A stretch of DNA of 64,000 bases from Melastoma dodecandrum (lineage: Eukaryota; Streptophyta; Magnoliopsida; Myrtales; Melastomataceae). This document shows positions 26,369 to 34,881 of the stretch, in pieces (within the stretch, counting starts at the first letter, position 1; each line of letters opens with the position of its first letter). The notes beneath the pieces were generated by a model, which saw only the letters and a list, made by a program, of their open reading frames with translations, searched no databases and was not told the DNA's origin. Both the position numbers and the translations under genes were made by a program. The stretch is from positions 2,324,001 through 2,388,000 of the forward strand of contig JARUPY010000292.1 of assembly GCA_029817715.1 (NCBI GenBank), read 5' to 3'.

Positions 26369-27088
26369 TCAGCGGCCGGTCTGCTTCCGCCACGCGGCGA
26401 AGTCGGCGAGGCTCTGCTCGTCGGTCGCCGGGTAGAGGCCGAGGATCGAGCGGCCCTTGCGGACCTCCTCGGTGACGAAATCCTCGTAGGCGGTCATCTC
26501 CACGGCCTCGTCGGCGATCGCGTCGGCGATGTGGGCGGGGATGACCGCGACGCCGTCGCCGTCGCCCACGATCACGTCGCCGGGGAAGACCGGGGCGTCG
26601 CCGCAGCCGATCGGCACGTTGATGTCGATCGCCTGATGGATGGTGAGGTTGGTCGGCGCCGAGGGCCGCGCGTGGTAGCTCGGCATGTCGAGGGCGGCGA
26701 TCTCGTCGGCATCGCGGAACCCGCCATCGGTCACGAGGCCGGCACACCCGCGCACCATCAGCCGCGTCGCCAGGATCGAGCCCGCCGAGGCGGCGCGGGC
26801 ATCCTTGCGGCTGTCGATCACGAAGACGGCGCCAGGCGGGCACTCCTCCACGGCCTTGCGCTGCGGGTGCGCCCGGTCGCGGAATACGGTGATCGGGTTC
26901 AAGTCCTCGCGGGCCGGCATGTAGCGCAGCGTGAAGGCCTCGCCGACCATGGTGGGGCCGCCCTTCTTCAGAGGCAGGACGCCCTGGATCATCTGATTGC
27001 GGAAGCCGCGCTTGTACAAAGCGGTCATCAGCGTCGCCGTGCTGACGGTCTTCAGCTTGGCACGCGTCTCCTGCGACAGCCCGGACAT
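26369..27088 (-). CDS. RraA / HMG-aldolase-like family protein
   Basis: A 239-residue member of the RraA-like superfamily, which includes class II 4-hydroxy-4-methyl-2-oxoglutarate / 4-carboxy-4-hydroxy-2-oxoadipate aldolases, oxaloacetate decarboxylases and the RNase E inhibitor RraA. It shows GCAGLVTDGGFRDADEI (the DGGxRD catalytic region) and GCGDAPVFPGDVIVGDGDG. Next to a sugar-acid dehydratase, a role in splitting or decarboxylating a 2-keto acid is more likely than RNase control. First gene of the minus-strand arm; its ATG at 27088 follows GAGG. Confidence 0.8.
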   Translation of the reverse strand: MSGLSQETRAKLKTVSTATLMTALYKRGFRNQMIQGVLPLKKGGPTMVGEAFTLRYMPAREDLNPITVFRDRAHPQRKAVEECPPGAVFVIDSRKDARAASAGSILATRLMVRGCAGLVTDGGFRDADEIAALDMPSYHARPSAPTNLTIHQAIDINVPIGCGDAPVFPGDVIVGDGDGVAVIPAHIADAIADEAVEMTAYEDFVTEEVRKGRSILGLYPATDEQSLADFAAWRKQTGR

Positions 27089-27479
27089 CCGCTCATCCTC
27101 CCCGAAGGCCGGGTCGCCCGCGCGGACGGACCTTCGGATGGCCCCGAGCCGCACCGGGCCGTGGCCCTGGACGCCGACTTCTCTCGCAAAGGGTGGGGTA
27201 GCACGGCGTTCGCCGCCGTTGTCAATCGACCGGTGCGCCCGCGCAGCTCTCGCCACCGCCGACGGGCAAGCCTCTGCCGGCTCAGTGCGGGCGGGCCCGC
27301 GACCGCGGTTCGACGTTCCAGGCCGGGGGAGCCGCCACGGCTCGACCGGGCGGGTGCGCGTGTTGACGGGACCCGGTACGATCCCATGTCCGGCCGGGAT
27401 ATCGTATTGTTCGGCCGTCGCGCGCCCGGCCGACGGCGGACCGCCCTCCGGACGCGGCAGGACCATCAGGAGACTCGCC
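27089..27479. promoter_or_regulatory. Divergent control region of the sugar-acid cluster
   Basis: This 391-base gap separates the minus-strand genes (RraA-like, dehydratase, lactonase) from the plus-strand ones (ThDP enzyme, dehydrogenase) and must hold promoters for both arms. I see no clear palindromic operator and no regulator gene beside it. A frame running through it from 26997 is not protein-like. Confidence 0.4.
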
Positions 27480-29150
27480 TTGAGCGGATTGCCCCCACGC
27501 ACCGGCGCGCGGATTCTCGTCGACCAGCTGCTCGCGCAGGGTGTCGAGCGCGTTACCTGCGTGCCCGGCGAGAGCTACCTCGCGGTGCTCGACGCGTTGC
27601 GCGACAGCGGCATCGACATCCTCGTCTGCCGGCAGGAGGGCGGCGCCGCCATCATGGCGGAGGCCGCCGGCAAGCTTACGGGACGCCCGGGCATCTGCAT
27701 GGTCACCCGCGGCCCCGGCGCCACCAACGCCTCGGCGGGAATTCACATCGCCCGGCAGGATTCGACGCCGATGATCCTGTTCGTCGGGCAGATCGCCCGG
27801 GGGATGCGCGACCGGGAGGCGTTCCAGGAGATCGATTACCGCCAGATGTTCGGCGGCGTCGCCAAATGGGCGGTGGAGATCGACGACGCGGCCCGCATCC
27901 CGGAGATCCTCGCCCGGGCCTTCCGGGTGGCGATGCAGGGCCGGCCGGGGCCGGTCGTGATTGCCCTGCCGGAGGACATGCTCGACGACGTCGCGGCGGT
28001 CGGCGATGCCCCTCGCGTAGAGCCTGCCGAGCCCGCCCCGTCTCAGGCCGACGCGGAGCGCCTGCGGGCGATGCTGGCGGAGGCGCGGCGCCCGTTGGCG
28101 CTGCTTGGCGGCTCGCGCTGGAGCGCAGAGACCTGCGCGGCCTTCGCCGCCTGGGCGGAGCGCCACGACGTGCCCATGGCGGTGTCGTTCCGACGGGCGC
28201 AGCTCTTCCCCGCCGACCATCCGAACTTCGCGGGCGAATTGGGGATCGGCCCGAACCCGGCCCTCCTCGCCCGGATCAAGGAGACCGACCTCCTGCTCAT
28301 GGTGGGCGGGCGTCTGTCCGAGATGCCGGCGCAATCCTACGGCCTGCTCGGCATCCCCGATCCCGGCCTGCCGCTGGTCCATGTCCATCCCGACCCGGCG
28401 GAGCTCGGCCGGGTCTACCAGCCCACCCTGGCGATCCAGGCGAGTCCGGCCGCGTTCTGCGCGGCCCTGCCGGATTTCACGCCGACCGGAACCGGCCGCG
28501 CCGCCGAAGCCCACGCCGCCTACCGCGCGTGGTCGGAGACGCCGGAGCCGAAGCCGGGGGCGTTCCAGTACGGCCAGGCGATCACGTGGCTGCGCGAGCG
28601 GCTGCCGCCGGACGCGGTGATCTGCAACGGCGCCGGCAACTTCGCCACCTGGATCCACCGCTACTACCGCTTCCGCGCCTTCGGCACGCAGCTCGCCCCG
28701 ACCTCGGGCTCCATGGGTTACGGCCTGCCGGCCGCCGTGATGGCCAAGCGCAGCCACCCCGACCGGATCGTCGTGGCCCTCGCGGGCGACGGCGACGTGA
28801 TGATGACGGTGCAGGAATTCGCCACGGCCGTGCAGTACGACGTGCCCATATTGGTCGTCGTCCTCGACAACGGGATGTACGGCACGATCCGGATGCACCA
28901 GGAGCGCGAATATCCCGGCCGGGTCTCGGCGACCGAATTGCGCAACCCCGACTTCGCCGCGCTCGCCCGGGCCTGCGGCGGCCATGGCGAGACCGTCGAG
29001 CGCACCGAGGATTTCGCCCCCGCCTTCGAACGCAGCCTCGCCTCGAACCTGCCCGCGCTGATCCATTGCCGCGTCGACGCGGAAGCGCTCACCCCGACCA
29101 TGACGCTCGCGGCGATCCGCGAGAGGGCCCTTGCGGCGCAGCGGAGCTGA
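27480..29150 (+). CDS. Thiamine-diphosphate-dependent enzyme, acetolactate-synthase-like
   Basis: A 556-residue enzyme of the acetolactate synthase / benzoylformate decarboxylase superfamily. The catalytic Glu lies in VCRQEGGAAIMAEA, the ThDP motif is GDGDVMMTVQEF ending VVVLDNGMYGT, and the middle domain is complete. The start is a TTG at 27480 with AGGAG seven bases before it; the frame extends upstream but is not coding-like there. The N-terminus RTGARILVDQLLAQGVERV matches the family start. It is not obviously biosynthetic: no small subunit (ilvH) follows, and it sits with a semialdehyde dehydrogenase in a catabolic cluster. The substrate is unknown. Confidence 0.8.
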   Translation: MSGLPPRTGARILVDQLLAQGVERVTCVPGESYLAVLDALRDSGIDILVCRQEGGAAIMAEAAGKLTGRPGICMVTRGPGATNASAGIHIARQDSTPMILFVGQIARGMRDREAFQEIDYRQMFGGVAKWAVEIDDAARIPEILARAFRVAMQGRPGPVVIALPEDMLDDVAAVGDAPRVEPAEPAPSQADAERLRAMLAEARRPLALLGGSRWSAETCAAFAAWAERHDVPMAVSFRRAQLFPADHPNFAGELGIGPNPALLARIKETDLLLMVGGRLSEMPAQSYGLLGIPDPGLPLVHVHPDPAELGRVYQPTLAIQASPAAFCAALPDFTPTGTGRAAEAHAAYRAWSETPEPKPGAFQYGQAITWLRERLPPDAVICNGAGNFATWIHRYYRFRAFGTQLAPTSGSMGYGLPAAVMAKRSHPDRIVVALAGDGDVMMTVQEFATAVQYDVPILVVVLDNGMYGTIRMHQEREYPGRVSATELRNPDFAALARACGGHGETVERTEDFAPAFERSLASNLPALIHCRVDAEALTPTMTLAAIRERALAAQRS

Positions 29151-29186
29151 TCTGCAGGACCCGTATCAGACGAAGAGGACCAGCCG

Positions 29187-30788
29187 ATGGACCACGCGAT
29201 GACCCTGCGCGGCGAGAACCTGATCGGCGCCGAGGCCCGGCGCGGCACCGAGGCCTCGTTCCGGGCCGTGGAGGCGGCCACCGGCACGGCCCTGGAGCCC
29301 GATGTCGCGGGTGCCAGCCGCGCCGATCTCGATCGGGCCTGCGCCCTGGCGGAGGCGGCCTTCGACACCTACCGCGAGACCGATCCGGAGGCCCGGGCCG
29401 GCTTCCTCGAGACGATCGCGGCCACTATCCTCGAACTCGGCGACGATCTCGTCACCCGCTGCATGGCGGAGACCGGGCTGCCGCGCCCGCGGATCGAGGG
29501 GGAGCGAGCCCGCACCGCCGGGCAGCTCCGCCTGTTCGCATCCGTGGTGCGCGAGGGCAGCGCCGTGGAGGCCCGCATCGACCCGGCCCTGCCGGACCGC
29601 AAGCCCCTGCCGCGCCCGGACCTGCGCCTGCGGCGGATCGCGGTCGGGCCGGTGGCGGTGTTCGGCGCCTCGAACTTCCCGCTGGCCTTCTCGGTGGCGG
29701 GGGGCGACACCGCCTCGGCGCTCGCGGCGGGCTGCCCGGTGGTGGTGAAGGCGCATCCGGCCCATCCCGGCACCTCGGAACTCGTCGGCCGCGCGGTTCA
29801 GAAGGCGGTGGCGTCCTGCGGGCTGCCGGAGGGCGTCTTCTCCCTGCTGTTCGATGCCGGCCAAGCGATCGGGCAGGCGCTGGTCGCCGATCCGCGGATC
29901 GCCGCCGTAGGCTTCACCGGATCGCGCCGGGGCGGTACGGCCCTGATGGCGATCGCCGCCGGACGCCCGCACCCGATCCCGGTCTATGCCGAGATGAGCA
30001 GCATCAATCCGGTCCTGCTGTTCCCCGGCGCCCTGGCTGAGCGCGGCGCGGCGATCGGAAAGGCCTTCGCGGCCTCGCTGACCCTGGGCGCGGGCCAGTT
30101 CTGCACCAATCCCGGCCTGATCCTGGCGCAGCCCGGACCCGGCCTCGACGCCTTCCTGGAGGCCGCCGGCGCGGCCCTGAGGGAGAGCCCGGCCGCCACC
30201 ATGCTGACCCCGGGCATCCAGCGGGCCTATCGCGAGGGCGTCGCCCGGGTGGCGGGCCACGCCGCCGTCTCTCTGGTGGCCGAAGGGGCGGACGGGGGGC
30301 CGACCCAGGGGCGCGCCACCCTGTTCGTCACCGAGGCCGAGACCTTCCTGGCGGATCCGGTGCTGCAGGAGGAGATGTTCGGGGCTTCCGCGCTGGTCGT
30401 CCGCTGCCCGGATCTAGTGGCGATGCGCGCGGTGCTGGAGCATTTGGAGGGCCAGCTGACAGCCTCGCTCCACCTCGCCCTGGAGGATCACGCGGCCGCC
30501 CGCGCACTGATGCCGCTCCTGGAGCGGCGGGTCGGGCGCATCCTGATCGACGGATTCGGCACGGGCGTCGAGGTGGCGCACGCCATGGTGCATGGCGGCC
30601 CGTACCCGGCGACCTCGGACGGGCGCACGACGTCGGTGGGCAGCCTCGCGATCGACCGGTTCCTGCGCCCGGTGAGCTATCAGGACATGCCCGACGCGCT
30701 GTTGCCGCCGGCACTCCGAGACTCCAATCCCTTTGGCCTGCCCCGGCGGCTCGATGGGAGCCTCGAAGGCCGTGAGGCCGACCGCTGA
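29187..30788 (+). CDS. Aldehyde dehydrogenase, 2-oxoglutarate-semialdehyde type
   Basis: A 533-residue NAD(P)-dependent aldehyde dehydrogenase of the long class that oxidises alpha-ketoglutaric semialdehyde (2,5-dioxovalerate). The catalytic Cys is in [11 protein letters not shown], the general base Glu in [10 protein letters not shown], and the Rossmann segment is [11 protein letters not shown]. The N-terminus [14 protein letters not shown] and the C-terminal [19 protein letters not shown] are typical of that group. The enzyme gives 2-oxoglutarate at the end of the non-phosphorylating arabinose, xylose and glucarate routes. It starts 36 bases after the ThDP enzyme gene, behind an AGAGGA site, so one operon. 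Confidence 0.88.
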   Translation: MDHAMTLRGENLIGAEARRGTEASFRAVEAATGTALEPDVAGASRADLDRACALAEAAFDTYRETDPEARAGFLETIAATILELGDDLVTRCMAETGLPRPRIEGERARTAGQLRLFASVVREGSAVEARIDPALPDRKPLPRPDLRLRRIAVGPVAVFGASNFPLAFSVAGGDTASALAAGCPVVVKAHPAHPGTSELVGRAVQKAVASCGLPEGVFSLLFDAGQAIGQALVADPRIAAVGFTGSRRGGTALMAIAAGRPHPIPVYAEMSSINPVLLFPGALAERGAAIGKAFAASLTLGAGQFCTNPGLILAQPGPGLDAFLEAAGAALRESPAATMLTPGIQRAYREGVARVAGHAAVSLVAEGADGGPTQGRATLFVTEAETFLADPVLQEEMFGASALVVRCPDLVAMRAVLEHLEGQLTASLHLALEDHAAARALMPLLERRVGRILIDGFGTGVEVAHAMVHGGPYPATSDGRTTSVGSLAIDRFLRPVSYQDMPDALLPPALRDSNPFGLPRRLDGSLEGREADR

Positions 30789-31021
30789 GATCCGCCCGAC
30801 GGCGGGCTGCGGACGCGCGTGAAGGCGTTGCAACGCTCGTGCGGGTCGGTTGCCGCGCAACACGCACCCCGCCATCCCGGGCCCTGCACCGCAATCCCGG
30901 ACCGGCGGGTTGCCCGTTCGAGGCGCGGCCCAGTTGCGTAAACCCGCGTTCGTGGGCGTGCCGGGGGCAGAGTCCGACTTGCCACGCCCTATCGGGCCGT
31001 CTAGAGAGCGACGGCCTATGG

Positions 31022-31027
31022 TGGGGC

Positions 31028-31059
<32 letters not shown>

Positions 31060-31096
31060 CCGCCATTCCCAGGTTCGAATCCTGGCGCCCCAGCCA
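31022..31096 (+). tRNA. trnQ: tRNA-Gln (anticodon TTG)
   Basis: A full cloverleaf can be drawn. The acceptor stem TGGGGCG (31022-31028) pairs with CGCCCCA (31086-31092). The D loop holds AAGTGGTAAGG. The anticodon stem GCGGT/ACCGC encloses the loop TTTTGGT with anticodon TTG. The T arm contains GGTTCGAATCC. The 3' CCA is encoded at 31094-31096. It borders the phage-derived block, and a tRNA 3' end is a usual phage attachment site. No second copy of its 3' end was found in the window. Confidence 0.96.
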
Positions 31097-31100
31097 AATT

Positions 31101-31125
31101 CCTGAGGGAGATCAACGCCCTTAGG
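31101..31125 (+). terminator. Hairpin after tRNA-Gln
   Basis: CCTGAGGG (31101-31108) can pair fully with CCCTTAGG (31118-31125), counting one G-U pair, across a nine-base loop. It begins four bases after the tRNA CCA end. No T-run follows. Confidence 0.4.
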
Positions 31126-31140
31126 TCCGGGACATGACGG

Positions 31141-31599
31141 TCACCCCGGAACAGAACGTGGTGTACCGGCGCACGCGAGTCGGCACAGTCCTGGGAGGCT
31201 GACAGCCTGGTAGGTCCGCAAGGCGAACAGCTCGTGGCGCTTCATGCCGTCGATGTCCGCGGCCGTGACCTTGTCCGGATCGATCCGCTCGTCATCCTCC
31301 TGCTCCAGGCGGCGGCGCTGATCCGCGTCGGCGATCATGCGCGCCACCTCCTCGTCGGGCATCGCCGCCACGGTCTCGGTGAACAGGGCGATCAGCCGGG
31401 CGCGGTCGGCGTCCAGCGGGCCGAGGGTCACGGCGATCGCGGCCGCGGTCGCGGGCGCGTCCCACGGCGTGAAGCCGTGCGCCTCCAGGTCGAGGCGGTG
31501 GCGCGGATCGGCCAGGACGGCGCCGTCCGCGCCGACCTCGATCGCGAAGCCCTGGTGCGAGAAGCCGGTCAGCCCCTCGGGGGCGCGCATCTTGATCAT
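31141..31599 (-). CDS. Small phage-associated protein, 152 residues
   Basis: A soluble 152-residue protein beginning MIKMRAPEGLTGFSHQGFAI, with an acidic helical middle (MPDEEVARMIADADQRRRLE). No known domain. It is the last gene of the head module, about 30 bases beyond the 101-residue gene. In comparable phages, proteins at this place are head-tail or neck proteins of unknown detail. The last 20 or so residues, rich in Cys, Pro and Gly, look unlike the rest, so the true end may have been replaced near the tRNA. Confidence 0.55.
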   Translation of the reverse strand: MIKMRAPEGLTGFSHQGFAIEVGADGAVLADPRHRLDLEAHGFTPWDAPATAAAIAVTLGPLDADRARLIALFTETVAAMPDEEVARMIADADQRRRLEQEDDERIDPDKVTAADIDGMKRHELFALRTYQAVSLPGLCRLACAGTPRSVPG

Positions 31600-31628
31600 G
31601 TCGGGGTTCCTGCTGCGGTGGGACTGCG

Positions 31629-31934
31629 TCAGGCCGGGGCGCCGGTCCAGACGTTGCGCCAGACCCTGCCCAGCACGTCCCAGACGACGGGCAGGGACAG
31701 GGTGGTGTCGAGATAGAGCTGGTTCTCGATCGGCGCGCCCGGCCGGCCCGCGGTCGGGCCGGCGAGCGCGTGCGCGCCCGCGCGGATCCAGCCGTTGGCC
31801 TCCAGCACGTGCGCGTCGAAGATCGGCACGTCGAGGACGGTGCCCGCCGTGCCGCGATAGGGGCGGCCGTTGGCGAGCGTGGTGTGCGGGCGCCCGTCGC
31901 CGGGCGGCAGCATGCGGGCGAGGGGCGGGGCCAT
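31629..31934 (-). CDS. Small phage-associated protein downstream of capsid, 101 residues
   Basis: A 101-residue protein starting at ATG 31934, five bases after the capsid stop codon, so translationally coupled. It contains TTLANGRPYRGTAGTVLDVP and FDAHVLEANGWIRAGAH, which looks like a compact beta protein of the head-decoration or head-completion kind, but no family is recognised. Co-transcribed with the capsid gene. Confidence 0.6.
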   Translation of the reverse strand: MAPPLARMLPPGDGRPHTTLANGRPYRGTAGTVLDVPIFDAHVLEANGWIRAGAHALAGPTAGRPGAPIENQLYLDTTLSLPVVWDVLGRVWRNVWTGAPA

Positions 31935-31939
31935 CCGCG

Positions 31940-33451
31940 TCACCCGTTGGCGATGTTGGTGATCACCGCCAGGGACGGCGGGAAGAAGTGCTGCAGCACC
32001 TCGTCGGCGTAGACGCCGTACTCGTACTTCCGGGACCGCAGCGGCCACTCGATCTGGTAGTAGTCCTGCCGCGCCCGGACCTGCATCACGTTGCCGATGT
32101 TGTTGATCGGGTAGGGCAGGGTGCCGGTCGTGAACAGGATCGTGCCCGCCGGCAGATTCGGGTGGACCTTGATCTCGACGGTCGAGCCGCCGGCCATGGA
32201 GAAGCGGTTCAGGTAGGTCCGGGCCATGAAGCCGCCGCCGAGCTGATCCCGGGTCACCGAGATCTCGAATTTGTAGGCCGAGGCGGCGTTGCCGGTGAGG
32301 ATCTTCTTCGAGACGTTGAGCGCCTCCTGGCTGTTCACCCACAGCGTGTCGGGCGAGAGCCGGTAGACGTCCCACATGGATTTGAGCACCGCGTCGATTT
32401 CGACGATGCCGCCCGCGCCGTCCGCCGTCAGCGGCGTGCCGGTCCCGGCAGTGCCCGGCGCCATGGTGAGGATGGTGGCGCCGGAGCCCGGCCGGAACGC
32501 CTGGGTCAGGAGCCCGTCGAAGGACAGGGCCGAGGTCGAGCGATCCACCGTACCGAGCGAGGCGGCGGTCTGCGTGCCGGCGGCCGCGGCCGTGATCAGG
32601 AGCGAGTTGATCGTGGTGATGGCACCCAGCACCTCGGCGCCGGCCGGCCCCCAGAACCACGCGTAGCCGAGCGCGCCTGGGACCGGCGCGACGGACGCCG
32701 CGATCGAGCCGGCCGCGCCCGTGGTGGCGACGGTGGCGGCCGCCGAGCGGGCCGCCGCGCCGCCGCCGAAGATGTCGGTCGAGCCGTCCGCGTTGGTGCG
32801 GGTGATCGTCGACTGGATCCCGCCCGCGACGGTGCCGTTGATCACGCCGTCCAGCGCGAGCGCGACCGCGATCACCGACCAGGTCCGCTCGCCGAGCGTG
32901 CCGCCGGTGGCCGAGCCGGACAGGGTCGGGGTCGGCGTGGTGCCCAGTGCGAGCGAGGTGTTGCCGCCCAGCAGCATCGCCTCCTCGCCGAGCATCAGGC
33001 TCTGGAGGCCGGTGCGGGCCGCGATGGCGCGCACGTCGTCGAAGCCTTGAGCGGCGTACTGCGCCTCGAAGTCGACGTTCGATTCGATGCCGATGCCCTT
33101 GTAGCTGGCGGTGTAGTCGGCGGTGGCTACGACCTGCACGCCGCCGCGGTTGCCGGCGGAGACGCCGATGCGCATCCCCGACACGTTGATGCCGGTGATC
33201 GCCCGCCACGCGGCCTGGATGCCGCCCTTGCCCGAGACGCGCGGGATCGCATTCCGCAGCGGCGTCAGCACCGGGTAAATGAACTTCGCGCCGAGTTCGA
33301 GGTCGTAGAAGGTCAGGCCGGAGGTGGGCGAGGTGCCCTGCGCGAAGGTCGACTTCTGCAGGTCGATCCCGAGCTGGGCCAGGATTGGATCGGTGAGGGG
33401 CTTGGACTGCGCCTCCTTGAGGAGGGCGAGGACATCGACGTGCTGGGTCAT
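31940..33451 (-). CDS. Major capsid-like phage protein
   Basis: A 503-residue structural protein. Residues 1-110 (TQHVDVLALLKEAQSKPLTD ... FYDLELGAKFIYPVLTPLRN) and the C-terminal part (FEISVTRDQLGGGFMARTYL, STVEIKVHPNLPAGTILF, ending with an aromatic YYQIEWPLRSRKYEYGVYAD) resemble an HK97-type major capsid protein. A long Gly/Ala/Thr-rich insertion spans about 170-330. The position after a prohead protease gene supports this. The insertion could be a surface domain. The family assignment is from layout and general resemblance, not from a named match. Confidence 0.65.
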   Translation of the reverse strand: MTQHVDVLALLKEAQSKPLTDPILAQLGIDLQKSTFAQGTSPTSGLTFYDLELGAKFIYPVLTPLRNAIPRVSGKGGIQAAWRAITGINVSGMRIGVSAGNRGGVQVVATADYTASYKGIGIESNVDFEAQYAAQGFDDVRAIAARTGLQSLMLGEEAMLLGGNTSLALGTTPTPTLSGSATGGTLGERTWSVIAVALALDGVINGTVAGGIQSTITRTNADGSTDIFGGGAAARSAAATVATTGAAGSIAASVAPVPGALGYAWFWGPAGAEVLGAITTINSLLITAAAAGTQTAASLGTVDRSTSALSFDGLLTQAFRPGSGATILTMAPGTAGTGTPLTADGAGGIVEIDAVLKSMWDVYRLSPDTLWVNSQEALNVSKKILTGNAASAYKFEISVTRDQLGGGFMARTYLNRFSMAGGSTVEIKVHPNLPAGTILFTTGTLPYPINNIGNVMQVRARQDYYQIEWPLRSRKYEYGVYADEVLQHFFPPSLAVITNIANG

Positions 33452-33829
33452 GGGGCGTGATCCTGTGCGGATGCGCGGCCGCGCCGGCGCTGGCCCGTCC
33501 CCGGGGCGCGCGACATCGGACGTAGAGGGGAGTGATGGGCCGTGCGGCCCGGCGGGGTGACGCGCGCGATCCGTCCCCGGATCTGCAGCGCCTCAGGAAA
33601 GGCGAGAGTACGAGGAACTTGGCGGCCGCGTCAGGCTATTGGAGCTAACTCTGATCGGCCGCTGAGGTGGATGTCTGCCGGTTCCCTTTCGGGCGGACGT
33701 GTTCGTCGACGACTCGCAGGTCTACGCCCGTGCGCGCAGTGCGGAAATTGCTATCATACATTATATACAATATAGGCTCGGACGTTCATTTCCCGCCACC
33801 GGACGGCAACGGGTGCTCCGAGGTCTCGA
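33452..33829. other. Gap between capsid and AraC-family genes
   Basis: No gene is supported here. The part next to the AraC gene (about 33745-33775) is strikingly AT-rich, with the symmetric TATATACAATATA. TTGCTA followed 17 bases later by TATAGG is a weak promoter candidate for the AraC gene. Confidence 0.35.
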
Positions 33830-34816
33830 ATGCAACCGGTATTCTCGACAGAAAAAGTTCACCCCCGGGACGCGTTCCGCCAGTGGCGTGAAATGGTCTG
33901 TGAGCAGCTCGTCCCGGTGGCGTTAAAGACTATCGACGAGGCCCGATTCAAGGGCAGCATAGCCGCCACGAATATTGGCTCCGTGCCGATTTCACGCTTC
34001 GCACACACGGCCATTCACAGCGAGAAGACGGCCGACACGGTGCGGCGCGACGGCCGGCACGACCGGGTCCACGCGGTCCTGATTCTCTCCGGCCGGGCTA
34101 TCGCCCATCAGGGCGACCAGGAGGCGGATTGTCGGATGGGCGACCTCGTCATCCTCGACGCACGCCCGGCCGTCGTCCAGACGGAGACGAGCAATACCCT
34201 GATCCTGGATCTGCCGCGCGATCGGCTGGAAACCGCGCTGGGCCCGGCCCGGCTGTTCAGCGCCCTCAGAATCGGCGGGGACCACGCCTCGACGGTCCTG
34301 GCGCGGACCTACATCCAGGAACTGGTCGCGGTGGCCGATCGGCTCGGTCCCGACGCGGCCGCCCGCATGGCGTCGATCGGGGTCGATCTGATCGTGGCCA
34401 GCCTCGCGGAGCGGCTGGCGCAGGAGGCGCCGCGCCCCACCCACGGCACCGTCACGGTCCAGCGCGCCAGGGCCTATATCGAGGCGCACCTGGGCGATCA
34501 GACCCTCGACCCGCCCCAGCTCGCCGCCGCGATCGGCGTCTCGCTGCGCCGGCTGCAGGAGCTGTTCCACGAGCGCGGCCGGCACATCTCCGACTACATC
34601 TGGGAACGCCGCTTGAAGATGGCCGCCAAGCGGCTGTCCGACCCGGCCTGCGCACACCTGTCGGTCGGCATGCTGGCCTATGGCTGCGGCTTCTCCAGCC
34701 AGGCCCATTTTGCCCGCCGCTTCAAGCATCACCACGACATGAGCCCCCGTGAATACCGACAGGTACACATTCAGGACGTGCGGTCGGTTGCGTCCGCTCT
34801 CGGGCAGTCGCCATAG
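33830..34816 (+). CDS. AraC family transcriptional regulator
   Basis: A 328-residue regulator. The N-terminal ~200 residues (FRQWREMVCEQLVPVALKTI ... HDRVHAVLILSGRAIAHQGD ... GDLVILDARPAVVQTE) form the AraC-binding-like domain of the FeaR/AraC_binding_2 type. The C-terminal ~100 residues are the double helix-turn-helix, with LQELFHERGRHISDYIWERR and YGCGFSSQAHFARRFKHHHD. Typical targets of the group are aromatic-amine or aldehyde catabolism, but no such gene is adjacent. It lies on the strand opposite to the phage genes and between protease and capsid, an unusual place, so it is either a cargo gene or a later insertion. Confidence 0.88.
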   Translation: MQPVFSTEKVHPRDAFRQWREMVCEQLVPVALKTIDEARFKGSIAATNIGSVPISRFAHTAIHSEKTADTVRRDGRHDRVHAVLILSGRAIAHQGDQEADCRMGDLVILDARPAVVQTETSNTLILDLPRDRLETALGPARLFSALRIGGDHASTVLARTYIQELVAVADRLGPDAAARMASIGVDLIVASLAERLAQEAPRPTHGTVTVQRARAYIEAHLGDQTLDPPQLAAAIGVSLRRLQELFHERGRHISDYIWERRLKMAAKRLSDPACAHLSVGMLAYGCGFSSQAHFARRFKHHHDMSPREYRQVHIQDVRSVASALGQSP

Positions 34817-34881
34817 TTGGCTGGGTAACCGGGTCGGAAGCTGTCGCCAAACAGGAGGAGCGGTGGTTCGGTGGGCCAGCC

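Noticed and set aside
27089..27479. Upstream extension of the ThDP enzyme gene to 26997.
   Set aside because: The added residues are Arg/Ser/Pro-rich and unlike the family; TTG 27480 has a good ribosome-binding site and gives the normal N-terminus.
23150..30040. A 2296-codon plus-strand frame running across several minus-strand genes.
   Set aside because: It crosses the lactonase, dehydratase and RraA-like genes in antisense and has no coherent domains; the product of codon bias.
31337..33460. A 707-codon plus-strand frame over the capsid gene.
   Set aside because: Arg/Gly-rich antisense shadow without motifs.
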